Assembly (NCBI RefSeq): GCF_964355755.1 | Contig: NC_092670.1 | Location: 1,451,001 to 1,515,000 of the forward strand | DNA length: 64,000 nucleotides | Source: Antedon mediterranea | Taxonomy: Eukaryota > Echinodermata > Crinoidea > Comatulida > Antedonidae | Direction of reading: 5' to 3' | Shown here: positions 49,674 to 62,600 of the stretch, in pieces | Layout: the number at the start of each line of letters is the position of its first letter | Position numbering within the stretch: position 1 is the stretch's first letter | Made by a program: the position numbers and the translations under genes | Notes under the pieces: generated by a model | What the model was told of the DNA's origin: nothing | What the model saw: only the letters and a program-made list of their open reading frames with translations | The model's database searches: none

Positions 49674-50042
49674 AGGGGACACTTTTGGGACTTAACAAAT
49701 TGTGCCCTTAATATGGGTGTGCCCTTAATATGGGTGTGCCCTTAATATGGGTGTGCCCTTAATATGGGTGTGCCCTTAATATGGGTGTGCCCTTAATATG
49801 GGTGTGCCCTTAATATGGGTGTGCCCTTAATATGGGTGTCCCCTTAATATGGGTGTGCCCTTAATAAGGGCACACCCTTAATATGGGTGTGCCCTTAATA
49901 TGGGTGTGCCCTTAATATGGGTGTGCCCTTAATATGGGTGTGCCCTTAATATGGGTGTCCCCTTAATATGGGTGTCCCCTTAATATGGGTGTCCCCTTAA
50001 TATGGGTGTGCCCTTAATATGGGTGTCCCCTTTTCAGGGGAC
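49674..50042. repeat. 17-bp minisatellite, about 20 copies
   Basis: Tandem cccttaatatgggtgtg/tcc. Its reverse complement is nearly the unit of 14146-14733, so both arrays belong to one family in opposite orientation. The flanks contain aaggggacac and caggggacac. Confidence 0.95.
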
Positions 50043-50699
50043 ACTACAATTTACAAAAATAAACAACGAAATTGTCGACGCTTTATAATAATTCGCGATA
50101 AACACAAAGCAAATATACCAAAATGAACACTAATTGATCTGGATTCAAGTCAACGTTTATGTAAGTATCACAATTTTGATGATATCCATTTTTGTGTTAA
50201 TAACGATATAAATTAATATAATCTGATATTTGTTGTTTTTGTGATGGATAAAAAAATTGTAGGCCTACCAATCGAACACCACAGGTCAGGTACAAATTAT
50301 TTCAGGTGGCTTTTGCGGTGGTACATGACATCATCATAGTAGGCAATGTAGGCATACAGTACATGTTTTACAGGTTGTTGTTGCGTGCTGCATGCTATGC
50401 ACGGTACATTTGCTCGGCTAAATTGTTTTGTAGAAATCGATTGTGGTAAGAAAAAATTAAAAAGATTAAGATCTTAATTAAGGAAAGTCATTATGTGGGT
50501 AGCAAGATGGAAAATCATAGCAATAGAATGTTTTGACTGGTTTATAATATGTATATCTAAGCATCCATTATCTATAAAGCTAGATATTATAACCACCACA
50601 TGACACGTGTGTTTCCAACGGATTGCCACTGTGTGTGCTGGTGGTGTTGACTGGTGGGCTGGGATAAAAAGACAGGCCTGACTTTGCACACATACGAAT

Positions 50700-53037
50700 A
50701 CAGGTCAACCCGTACCCATGCCAACTCGTACCCACCAACTCGTACCCAAATTTTGGCTTACTCGTACCCAACATTTTGGCTGACCCGTACCCATCATTGG
50801 CTGGCCCGTACCCAAGTTTAATGCTATTTAAAGTATATTTATATTACATTTAAACCCAGTTTTATTAAATTTTTAGATACCAATCATATGTTCGATATTA
50901 TAATGGCAAAAACTATTGACCTAAAATGTATAATAATATGTACAGACTCGTACGAAAAAAGCACAGCTTTCATCGTATTTTGGTACGTCGTATTTGGTAA
51001 AGTTAATACTTGAGGGCGCTGTTTTATATGGCTCTGTGGAAGATGTCTCAGTGGTCGGCTGTGCTGCATTCTATTTTTTTTTCATTTATGAGTTATTAAT
51101 CTATTATTTTCTACGAATAGTAGTACATGGAAATTGAAATACCCACTAGTCTGTGATGATGAAAACTTGAATTATTAAAAGTAAACATGAATATCTTTTA
51201 CATAATTTGTATTTTCATTTTATTTTACAGATAATGAAGTAATGTGCTTTTTGAAAATCGTTTTAAAACGAATGGTTTTTGTTGTTTTGTTTTGCAAGTT
51301 TTGGAAAATATTAAACTGTATTAACATTTCGAAAATATTTAATACATTTTTAAATAGTCACTCGTATTTTAAAATCACGAAACTATTTAAGTGGATACCA
51401 GCCTCATTGCTGCTATGAGCATTTAGTAGTAGATTAGATTATTGCCGTTTATCTATAGTATACAATGACGGATGTGAGAGTAATAATAAAAGGTAACTAC
51501 AGGTACTAACCTCCAATAATTTAACATTTAATATTACAAACGACGACATTTGCTGTTATTACGTTTTCATTTTATAATGATTATTACTGTATTATTATGA
51601 CTAAAAACCGAAATAAATACTACTAAAACTTAAAAAAATCATCTTATCGCTGACAGATACGTAAGTACTCAGACACGTGTAGGTAGGCCTTCAGAACGTT
51701 TATATTATTTTAGTAAATAAGACGATATCCGTTGCCATGGAAAAACGATCGTAGTTCATTTCATTTGTCTTATTTGACACATTATAGAATGCGTATTTTT
51801 TTTTAAAAAAGGGAATCCCTCGTCAGCAAAAACACGTAGCTGTAAGTTATTGAGGAAACACCTACCAAAAATGTTTAATTACCGTAAACAAACAGATAAT
51901 TTTACTGAATTATTTAAGAAAAAAAATAAATAGAAAACGATCATACGCCACATTGCGTTGCCTATTTTTGGACACACTACAAATGGACCCGTACAAATGC
52001 GTTTTTTTTTTTAATAATAAAGAGGAATCCCCATTCAGCAAAAACACGTAGCTGTTATAGAAGAAAATCTGCCAAAATGTTTAATTGCCTTAGGCTACAG
52101 TACGACAGTACGTGTTATATGATCATTTCACTGAATTATTAATAAATAAAATATATGGAAAATGATCATACGTCATTACTAAGTCGTCTCTTGACGCCGG
52201 CCCTATAAATGCGTGTTTTTTATAATAAAAGGTTAATCCCGGTCAGCAAAAACACGTAACACGAAATCTACGAGTAATTCGACCCCATAGCCCGGCAGGC
52301 TTTTTGCTTAAAACAGGGTGTTGTTAATTCAACCAATTTTAAATATACCAAATACAATAGAAATAATAATTACTTGATCGAATGTAATCAGGGAAGATAA
52401 TTAGAATAAAATAAAAGAATAAAAATTGATAAGTATAAAATTATACGTTGTTGGTACTTTACCTGGGCTTAATTGAATTGTAATACTAACTATACAACAG
52501 TTAAAATATTTTTTTATTAATTAATGTTCTCTTAGTATTACGTAAATAAAAAAGACACATAAACATACGTTTATAAAACTATAATACTAGATTTAAATAA
52601 ATGTTAACAAATATATGCCTAATTAAACGAAGTCTACAATCAAATCAATGGTCATTTTTATTAGCACACATTTCACCGAGACCTGTAAAATAAAAAAAAC
52701 AATTTAAATATAAAAATATTCATACGGCAAAAGCATACCACTAGTTTTGCGCCGATCAAATCATTACAAGTAATTATTCAAATTGGGTACGAGTAGGCCA
52801 AATAATGGGTACGAGTAAGCCAAAAATGGGTACGGGTAAGCCAAAAAATGGGTACGAGTAAGCCAAATACTTGGGTACGAGTAAGCCAAATATTTAGGTA
52901 CGAGTTGGCATGGGTACGGGTTGGTTTGGGTACGGGTTAGCCAAAGTGGGTACGAGTTGACCAATTATTTGGGTACGGGTTAGCCAAGTTGGGTACGAGT
53001 TGGCATGGGTACGGGTTGGTTTGGGTACGGGTTGACC
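50700..53037. mobile_element. Fold-back-like element with tandem-repeat inverted ends
   Basis: The left end (50703-50818) is a chain of ggtcaacccgtaccca / ccaactcgtaccca / tggcttactcgtaccca units. The right end (52783-53037) is the same chain inverted and longer. Outermost termini ggtcaacccgtaccca and tgggtacgggttgacc are exact inverses. The interior is AT-rich, without a recognised transposase. Confidence 0.7.
51810..52262. repeat. About 210-bp tandem repeat, 2.2 copies
   Basis: Each copy starts near aatccc..tcagcaaaaacacgta and continues through ccaaaa-tgtttaatt, and two of them through actgaattatt and cgatcatacg. It lies inside the fold-back-like element. Confidence 0.7.
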
Positions 53038-53282
53038 AGCACCCCACACATACGAGATAACTAGAACTTGGAACGTAGTACCTTGCTATGTATGTCTACT
53101 GTATGATGTGGTAACATAGGCCTAAGTAGAATAGATTCCGTTTAAGTCACATTGTGACTGGTCCTTACACAAACATTACAACATGCAAATGGCGAGTAAG
53201 GCATAAACCTTTGTCCTCAGAGTCAAGACGATGGTTAGAGTTAGTAAAAACAAAAAGCAATAACACTATTTTTGAAAAGTCT

Positions 53283-53415
53283 TCAAGTTACTTTTGTTTA
53301 CAGTGTACCGGTTTAATAAGTATAGAAAAAACAAAACCTGATAATTATAATCATTCGCTCTTAAATATTTCCATATGGGGAGGCAAAAATAAATACATAT
53401 ATAAAACAGAGACTC
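53283..53415. repeat. 140-bp duplicated segment, copy 2 (possible DNMT3 promoter part)
   Basis: Copy of 49285-49425. It lies 270-400 bases before the first recognised DNMT3 exon and contains tatataaaac. Use as a promoter is possible but unproven. Confidence 0.4.
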
Positions 53416-53682
53416 ATTTTTTCCCTCAGGAATCGAAGCTGCATCTGATCCTTGACCACATGACAAGTCGCGGTAATTATTTTATTATTACAGTAATGTA
53501 GCCACAAGAAATAAAGTAGTGCGGTTTTAAAAAAAAAAGGGAACAATCTCTGTTCAAGCCATTGGATTGTCAAAGGCCTTCACCTTCCTGTGGTCAGGTT
53601 GAGACCTCTACCGCCCTGTATTAATGTAGTTTTAAAACTTTTGTTTCTTTTCAACAAATTCCTTCATATATTTTTTGCTTAG

Positions 53683-56600
53683 AAAAAAGGAAGACATAAA
53701 GAGGAAAATGAAGCTGCGAAATAAAAAGAAGAAAAATGCTCACCAAAAGGCAGAAAGTAATTCTGTAATAGATCATCATATCCAACCTGATAGAATCCTA
53801 TTTACCAGCAAACAAACACAGAAAAAGATTTTCTCTCCAATTTCTCAAGCATTTGAAAACTTACAAGAAGGTGACTATCGAAGAAAGTCTGCTGTTAGGA
53901 ATGCAAGTAGAAGGAGGACCATTCCTATTTATAAAACATCTGGTATGTTTGTTTTATTAATTCAATTTGATATTTATAGTAATAGTATCACATTTCATTA
54001 GGAAGAAATTTAGAATAAACAAAATTTAAATGAAGGTAAATTGAAAACATAAGTACACAGAATTGTTTAGATAATGATAAAAGCAACAATTATAATCTAA
54101 ATTAAAGTATGAATAAATATATTGCAGTTAGTTCTGGTGACTTTATGGTGAGGAGTACTCAAAAAAAGAAAGCTTTGTATAAATATTTAGCCAAACGAAG
54201 AAAGAGACTACTAAACAACGGAAGTACTATGGTAATTATTTTTGTTTATTACTGTAGTCAAATGTCACTATACCATCTGTCCACATCACGTCTTGCTATT
54301 TTATCCAATGTTTTTTTCACTAAAGATGTCTGCCAAAAACATGAAAAATAAAGGCTAATTTTTTAAAAAGGCTTTGAATAGATAATTTTGCAGTTTTAAT
54401 AGAGTTAATTTCATAGAAAAATAAACTTTAAAAAATAAGTTTCTTACTTATAAAAAGACAAATTAAACGGTTAAATTCAACCAAAAATCTCATTTGACTC
54501 CAGTCCAGGAAGCCTGGTCCTAAATAAACTCTCCTTAAAAAAAACAATAAGAGAATTCCTAATAAAACTAAACAATTAACTAACAATGTTTCTTATTTTC
54601 CAATAATAATTAAAAGAAGCAGATGACTAACCTGATTGAAGCTAAAAAGTACTCTGATTTTGACAAAAGCATTGACAAAGACACTGAAGAGAATTTAGAC
54701 AATGTCAGTTCTCAAAGAGAGTGTATAAGTGCATCTTTTTCTGACAACACAAAAAAAGGAAAGACCAAGAGGAAACTAGATACAGAATTGGTTGAAAAGA
54801 GGTCTCAAAGACATAAAAAAAGCAAAAATGACAGATACAAAGAGAAAATAAAACGTGCTCTAAAGGAAGCATTGTCCTGCAACTCGGAAGCTTTAGAGGT
54901 GGAGGGTTACTTTGGTGAAAAGTCAAGAGAGAAGAAGAGTGTTGAAGAAATGGCAGAATTTGGTGAAACAAATAGCAATGAATCCAGTATAGCAGAAACT
55001 GTATCGCCAGATATCATTTTACAAAATGAAAATTTGCCACAGACAATTGCCGAAAAAACCAACCATGCAGAAGATGTAAGTTAAAAAGGAATTGGTAATG
55101 CAGTCTGTCGTTATCAAAATCTATAATGATCTTGTGCATTGCTCACCATGACCTCTGACCCCTTAAGCCCAACTTGTGTTTCAAAGCTATGTAGGTTATC
55201 ATATTCTATAATTATAGGCCTACCCATGTCAGTACGGCTTATGACACATTATTTACTCTCTTAGTAAACGTAGATATGGATGTTATCTTAACAATGTATG
55301 TTTTAATCATTTATACTATGCTGATGATTTGGTTGTGTTAGCTCCCTCTGCCTCAGGCACGTGTGTGGGTTTTGCATCTGAGCATGAAATTATAAAAACT
55401 GTATGCTGTTTTGTCCCACTATTCGTAGAATCTATGGGGCTCCTAAAACAGTATTGGGTGATAAGGCGCTGGAGTATGTTGATCATTGTACGTACTTAGA
55501 CCATATTTTAACCTCAAATCTAATAAGAGATGAAGCAGATATAAAACGCCAATATAGATCTCTATGTATTAGAGGTATGTTTTATGTAGGAAATCTTCAT
55601 AGTGCTCCAAATCAATCAAATGTTATTTGTTCAGATCATATTGTATTAACATGTACTGTTTTCTTTTATGGTCTAATCATTTTTAAAAAGATATCAACCG
55701 ACTTAAAGTTTGTTATAATGATGCTTTTCGGAGGTTGTTTGGACAACCCAGATTTGTTCCATCATTTTATGAATATTTGAGGATTTCAACTTCTTTTTTT
55801 TTTGTAATGTATTATACCATATGGACAATTGTCTGAAATAAAAGTTGAATAAAAAAAAAATAAAAAAATTATCTTGTTTGTTTTTTAGAATTTTGGAAGT
55901 CGTGGTGTCAATGGATGGGAGCAAAGTTTACGACAAAAACCAAAAACAGTTGACAAGTACCAAGCAACTTTTAAGCCAGACTCTGGCTCTAACGAAATAA
56001 GCTCTGTCAAGAAGAAGTCTGGGGTAAGGAACTTATTAAAATACAGGCACATACTCCTGAAAAAATATGTTTTAAAAAAGAGGCTAAGAAGCACAACTTC
56101 AAATGATCCCAGATGTATATTACTGAGCTACTACTTGTTCATAAATCTGTTGTATGTTGTATGTATGTACATGTAGATGCATTTAAATAATAGTCACCAA
56201 ACTGACAAGCACTCAATTCTTTTTGGTGTATTGGGTGTTGGGTTGTTGTAGAATTGTAATAACTGGGGCGGATTGCTATAAGCGGTCTATAAACGGTCTT
56301 AGCGCTTAGCCGGCTATAATTTGTGACGTAGCAAGTAGTCTTTATTTATAGACCATTGCTATACCGCGGTCTAACCTGCAAACGGTCTTTAAAATTAAAG
56401 CCTACTCGAAGGAGTCTTAAAACAGTCTTAAACCTCTCTTTTTGTTGCATTTACGTATTATTTATCGTCAAAGACAACCAATTGAACAAGTTTTAAGTGT
56501 TAAATCAAATAATAACGGTGATTTTATTCTTATATAGGCCTAGAATGGATTTTCTCGCGTAGAAATGTACGTACTGTTTATGATTGTGAATTGAACAAGC

Positions 56601-59600
56601 ATGACGAACATTACCTTATTTGGTATTCTACGCGCAAAGTACGCCCTCAATTTGTTACTTTACGCGGTCTTATCCAAGACTGTTTTATAGCAATGGTCTA
56701 TCAGGAGTGGCTTTAATAAGACCGTCTATCTGATAAAGCCGGCTTTAATCGGGGAGTAAGACCATCAGTTAAGACTGTTTTATAGCAATCCACCCCTGAA
56801 CTTCTAAATTGTAATTGTGAATAAACATACATGTACATTAGTGGTGTACCATTATCTGTCAACAAACAGTCAGTCACCATATTTTCTTTTAATTAAATTA
56901 GAAATCTGTTGAGTTGAATACACCTAAAAGAACTATGCAGAAGGAATTTCATCAAGACAAGGATTTTGAGAAAATGGTAAACATGAACAATTAAATATGT
57001 ACAGATGAATACAACTAAGCCCCTTTCTCACAGAGCAGTGTGCCAGGAATATTGCGGGAATATACCATTACCATGCCGGTATGGTTTTCTGTGAGAACGG
57101 GTCGTCTTGGCATCATACCGGCATCATGCCGGCATCGACATGACCTGCTTTAGACCTAGTAATATTCTAGGGATATTCCCCGCAATGCCAGACGGGCATT
57201 CTGTGAGAACGTAATGCCGTTATATTCCGGGGTTATATTTAATTCCCCGTCAAAGCTTTGACACCTTGCGCGGTCAAGTGTATCACTTTGGCGCCGATTC
57301 AATTCAATTAACAATAATAATGTCGAACTGGAGGGATAATGAGATAAGAGAGCTGCTTAAAATAAGAGGACAAGAAGAAATTTGTAGCATAATCTATAGA
57401 CATAGGCCATTATAGCTCTTTGTTTGTTGGTGCCTGACCCTTCGTCGCCTTGCCTTGTAAATTGTAGGCCTACAGCCTTCGAAGGTGTTTTACAGATTGC
57501 TGATGACGGCTAATTAATTGCTGTACCTGTATAATATATGCACAATATACTGTACATAGCCTGTATTGCATAAATATGATATAAAGGAAGATAATAATCT
57601 GTGACTTATAATTCGCCGCCATATATCGCTAGACAAAAATAATAATAAAGGACGCGCTCAATAATTTTTTTGTCAGAGACTTTTTATTGGCCGAATATGC
57701 CAGACTTCTTTCTCACAGAAAGCCGGTATATTCCGGTTATATTTCCGGCACGATAGTCCAATAAGAATGGGTATATGCCGGTAACGATACCGGCATGACG
57801 CCAGCATAATACCGGTATATTGCAGGCACATCTGTGAGAAAGGGGCTCTAGAGAAACACAATCAAAGCTAACCAAGAAAGCTTTGACTGTGTATACGCAA
57901 TAACAAATTTATGTTCTGATTTTGTTGAGTTTTCATAATATATCTTATTTATTTATATGCTAATAATATTTATCAACAAATACAATCATGTTGTTGAAAA
58001 GTCCCTGCCCTTCATGTATATACATATTAAAACGGTATTAATACAGGTGACAAATGAAAGAGCTGATTTACAAAATATATTCCTAAAAATACGAACATTA
58101 AGATTTTCAAATACAGTAGTATGCCTATTCAGTTATGTTTCAATAGTGTTTTCATTCAATTTCCAGGATCAGTTTATGATTGGAGACTTGGTCTGGGGAA
58201 AGATTAGAAGCTATCCTTATTGGCCAGCCTTGGTTGTCTTTCGCATCCCAAATAGTGATATACTCCCCTCACCAGGTTCAAGATGGGTCAAGTGGTTTGG
58301 CGACGGAAAGTATTCACATGTAAATTTTGTATACTAGACATTTCAATTTAGTTTAGTTTGTTTTTGTGTATTTTTTCAGTATTTGTGTGTAACGCTATAC
58401 AATGAAACATAACAGTGCATAACATAACATAACAGTACAATGTTGATTTGGCTGTTTTACAGGCAGGTGCATTCATTCTTGTTAGCTTTTTCCTGCACTG
58501 GCAGGAAAAAAATGTTTTAAATCTAAATTAGTCATTCTTTTATTTTTTATTGTTTTAAGGTAAAAGTTGATGAAATGTTTTCCTTTGGTATGTTTGATAG
58601 CCATTACCAGCCCTCATATTCCAAGAAGTTTAAACTTTATCAGAAAGCAGTGTACCAGGCATTAAAGGTACAGTAGTAACATAACGAAGAAATAAATCTA
58701 CAATACCCACACTTATCTTGTTTAGCTTGTTTATAATATTAATGATAAAATACTGAATACGACATATGCCACATTTAATCATTTTATTTTTATGTATGGT
58801 TTCTTATTTTCATGTTTTTATAATGCTCTATCAATTATGTAAATACTCGTGGACTTTATTGTATATGATGAATATTGTAATAAAGACCAATATATACCAT
58901 GTAATCAGAAGGGTAAATGTGTATATTAGTAGCAGTGAGTAAGTAATACTGTATAACAATTTCATGATATGAATCAATGCAAAATGACATGACACATCAT
59001 CATTGTTTGTTAGTTGACTGTATGAATTTAGAAATTCTGTTTCCACCATGTATCCATGTAACCACCTCATTTCTAGGTTTGTGCTGCACGAGCAAAGAAA
59101 GAATGTTGTTATAAATGTACTGAACGACCGCTTACCAAGCAGGAAAGCTTCAACGAAGACGAGGCTCTAAATTCTGAGTTAATTGATTGGGCAAATAGAG
59201 GTTTTCAACCTCAAGGAGTTGATGCCATAGTGCCACCTCAAGGTACAGTTGTTTTCAGAAACTTTGTTGTTTATTAATTGTCTTTTTCTTGAACTATATT
59301 CAAATATATGTTTGTTATTATTGTAACCAGGTATAGTATTGTATGTTTTTATTTGATTTCAATTTGATATTGATATCTATGTTACTACTAAATAATTCTA
59401 ATACATTTTCAGAGGAAAAGCAGCTACCACAATTTTCATGGAATCTCAGCACACCATCTATTACAACTGTCCCGAAAAAGAGTCCATCTAAGATCACTAG
59501 TAGAGGTAAGAAAAGTATACTTTCATATTTTAAAAAAAGAATCCCTATAGCTCACTATATCGGTCGGGTGGTCAGTAAACACTAACTCAAATTTGCGCAC

Positions 59601-62600
59601 GCGACTGCAGCCATGACCTTGTTTCAGTTGAAGGCAAACACTTCTGTAGAACATAAGAATTAGTGTTTACATTTTAGTAGAAATAAAAGTTATCATTTTA
59701 CTTTCTTTTCTTAGATGAAATGATTGAGAAGGTAAAGAGTGGAAAAATAACATTAGAAGGTAAGATTATAGTTTAATTTGTATGTGACCATTAATATACC
59801 TGCTGTTGTTACAAAATAAGGAGTTTTGCAAATAATATTGGTAACTTGATAAATACAGTAGGCCTACTTTTTATTTCTGTCATATATTATCTTATAGATA
59901 TGTGCATTGCTTGTGGATCATGTGATGTGAATGATGTCCATCCTCTGTTCATTGGAGGACTATGTGAATGTTGTACAGTAAGTATATTCCTAAAAAGTAA
60001 CATACAACAATAGGTAAAGTACAACTAAAAATTACTGCAATGTAGCCTACGTTCCAGCTTTGTGCCTATGAAATATTGTTTTTTTATCGCAATTTTTTAT
60101 TATGATCCTATAGAGGCATTGTTTTGCCACGCGTCTATTGTAATGTGTTATAAACAACATTTTGTTATCAATGAATCAAGCAATAATTGATAACTGTACT
60201 GCTATGCTCGGCACGCACTCTTTATCATGAAAAGACTCATTTTCTCCCTATTATGATAACCAGACTTCAGGTTGCCAGGTTATATGGCTATGGTGCCCAA
60301 TTTGTTATATTAGAATTGAGACAATTATTATTTATTATTATTACTGTATATATGTTTATGACAAATTCTTAATTCAATTCAAAGTCAATTTATTATGTTG
60401 TCACATGATCACTTTTGTATGCATTGTAATTTATATTCAATGACTACAAATATGCAAATGTTTTCAAACTATAATTCTTTATGTTAAATCATTCATGGAT
60501 AGGCATGTGTGCAATGTTTTCAAACTATTCAAAATATTTTAATTACAGGTTGAATTTTTAGAGACAACATATCTTTTTGATAATGATGGTTACCAGGTGA
60601 GGAGTTTATAGCTGGGCCTAAACAGTATGCATATATTAGACTATTTGATTTCATTCGCTAACAGTTTTCAGAACATAAAATATTACCATTCTGTAAGATC
60701 TACCAAATCTGACATTGTTTGAAAGTCATGCTGTATCCTGTACATGTTATTTATCTTGTAGTCATATTGCTGTGTTTGCAGTGCTGGTAAGGAGCTGCTG
60801 TTATGTAGTGACGATGCGTGTTACAGGTCTTTCTGCTTTGATTGTGTTAAGCTACTAGACAGCAGTAACCCATTGAAAGAGGTAGTAGTGTATGACAAAG
60901 TAGATAAAGAAAACTAGAACAGGTTCATAAATTTGGAAGGGAAAAACCCTGCTTAAAATAATTTGATGGTTTTAAAAGTTTATTGTTTTGTACTGTAGCA
61001 CAAAATTTATTTGAACCTACTAAAAATGTATATTATTACCCTAAGGCAATCAAGAAAGACAAGTGGATTTGCTACATGTGTTGTCAAAACATTAAAAGCC
61101 GATTGCTTACTCGACGGGATAATTGGCCCAAACGATTGATGGAGATGTTTAAGAATGACCGTGTGCAAGATTTTGAACCATTCAAATCGTATGTGGCGCC
61201 TCTAATAAAGGATCGTCAACCAATCAGGGTGCTTGCACTTTTTGATGGTATCGCTACAGGTAAGAATTGTTGAAGCACCAAATGTTGTGCAAGTTGCTAC
61301 TGGACTTGTATGCTAGGCATATTTACTATCAACATTTATTTTTGTTGATAAAAATTAGTCGACCATATAACACCTTTTAAGATAATGATTGGTGTGAAAA
61401 TATTGAGAAAAAAAAGTGTCCGGTGTTGCAACAATTCCTCTCCAAACCAATGTTAATATTATTGCACTTTCAATTTATTTTTGACAGGACTACTTGCATT
61501 GAAAGAGCTCGGATTCCAAATCAAATGTTACATTGCATCGGAAGTGAACGAAGACGCTATCAAAGTTTCCACCGTTCGTCATGCGGAAGATATCGTGCAC
61601 GTTGGGGACGTGAAAAACATAACAAAAAAACAGGTGCGTGTTCTTCCAACTGGTTGTTTTATTGTTATCTTGAACTTGTTAATTTCTCTGAATTGTTTGT
61701 ATACAGGTTAAAGAATGGGGTCCATTTGATCTTGTGATGGGAGGCAGTCCATGTAATGACCTGTCCATCGTTAACCCTGCCAGAAAGGGACTGTTTGGTA
61801 ACTATACATTTCATTATAAATATACACATAATATTCAATATTGATATTGGTTGAAATAATATTAAGAAAATATGAAAAGATGAAAGATTTATTTGTATTT
61901 GTGCCTGTAAATTTGTTTAGGTAATTTGTATTGTACTTACTTATTATTTAGAAGGTACTGGTCGACTTTTCTTTGAATTTCAACGCATTCTGACTTACGC
62001 TAAACCAGCAGAGGGCGACAAACGACCTTTTTTTTGGTTTCTTGAAAATGTTTGTTTCATGGAACATTCTGATAAGATGGACATTTCCCGGTTTCTTGAG
62101 GTATATACTAACATACTTTACATTCTCAATATCATGCACATTGTAGGCCTACATTGGCAGGCTGCAGTTGTTTTTTCTAGTTCTTATTTCGTATACTTAT
62201 TGTAGGCTAATAACTATGAACTTAAATGAGAAATTCTCACAGTTCAACAAGCTTTAAAAGAATACATTGCTATATAAAGACAAAACAAAATATTTATTTA
62301 CTAATTTTCCATACATGATTGAATTTTTTTTTTTATTTGTGACTTGACCACAGTGTAATCCTGTAATTGTGGATGCGAAGGATCTGAGCCCTGCTCATCG
62401 AGCAAGATATTTCTGGGGTAACCTTCCAGGAATGGAAAGGTTAGTGTACTAGAACTGTAAACAAATTAATATTGATCACAAATATTAAGCACAAAATTGA
62501 ACACACTTTTAATTTTCGTTGTACAAAAAGAATAGTAGTTAGTAAATTTCTCATAAACAATATTTATTTAATATTTTTATTTACTTTTAACTTATTCTTA

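Larger units (their letters stand above)
49018..53682. other. Intergenic, between divergent mucin-chitinase and DNMT3
   Basis: The two genes are transcribed away from this 4.6-kb interval, so both promoters should lie in it. It holds a duplicated 140-bp segment at either end, a 17-bp minisatellite and a 2.3-kb inverted-repeat element. No coding exon could be supported. Confidence 0.5.

Noticed and set aside
53187-53194. ATGGCGA followed by gtaagg as the first DNMT3 coding exon
   Set aside because: It would end in phase 1, but the exon at 53683 needs phase 2; the joined frame stops at once.
55403-55780. 125-codon plus ORF as an extra DNMT3 exon
   Set aside because: It matches non-LTR reverse transcriptase text, and the phase-0 splice from 55075 to 55889 works without it.
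60983-61045. Upstream extension of the DNMT3 exon at 61046
   Set aside because: The frame is open, but using the tag acceptor at about 61001 would need phase 1, while the preceding exon ends in phase 0. The acceptor at 61044-61045 fits phase and family alignment.
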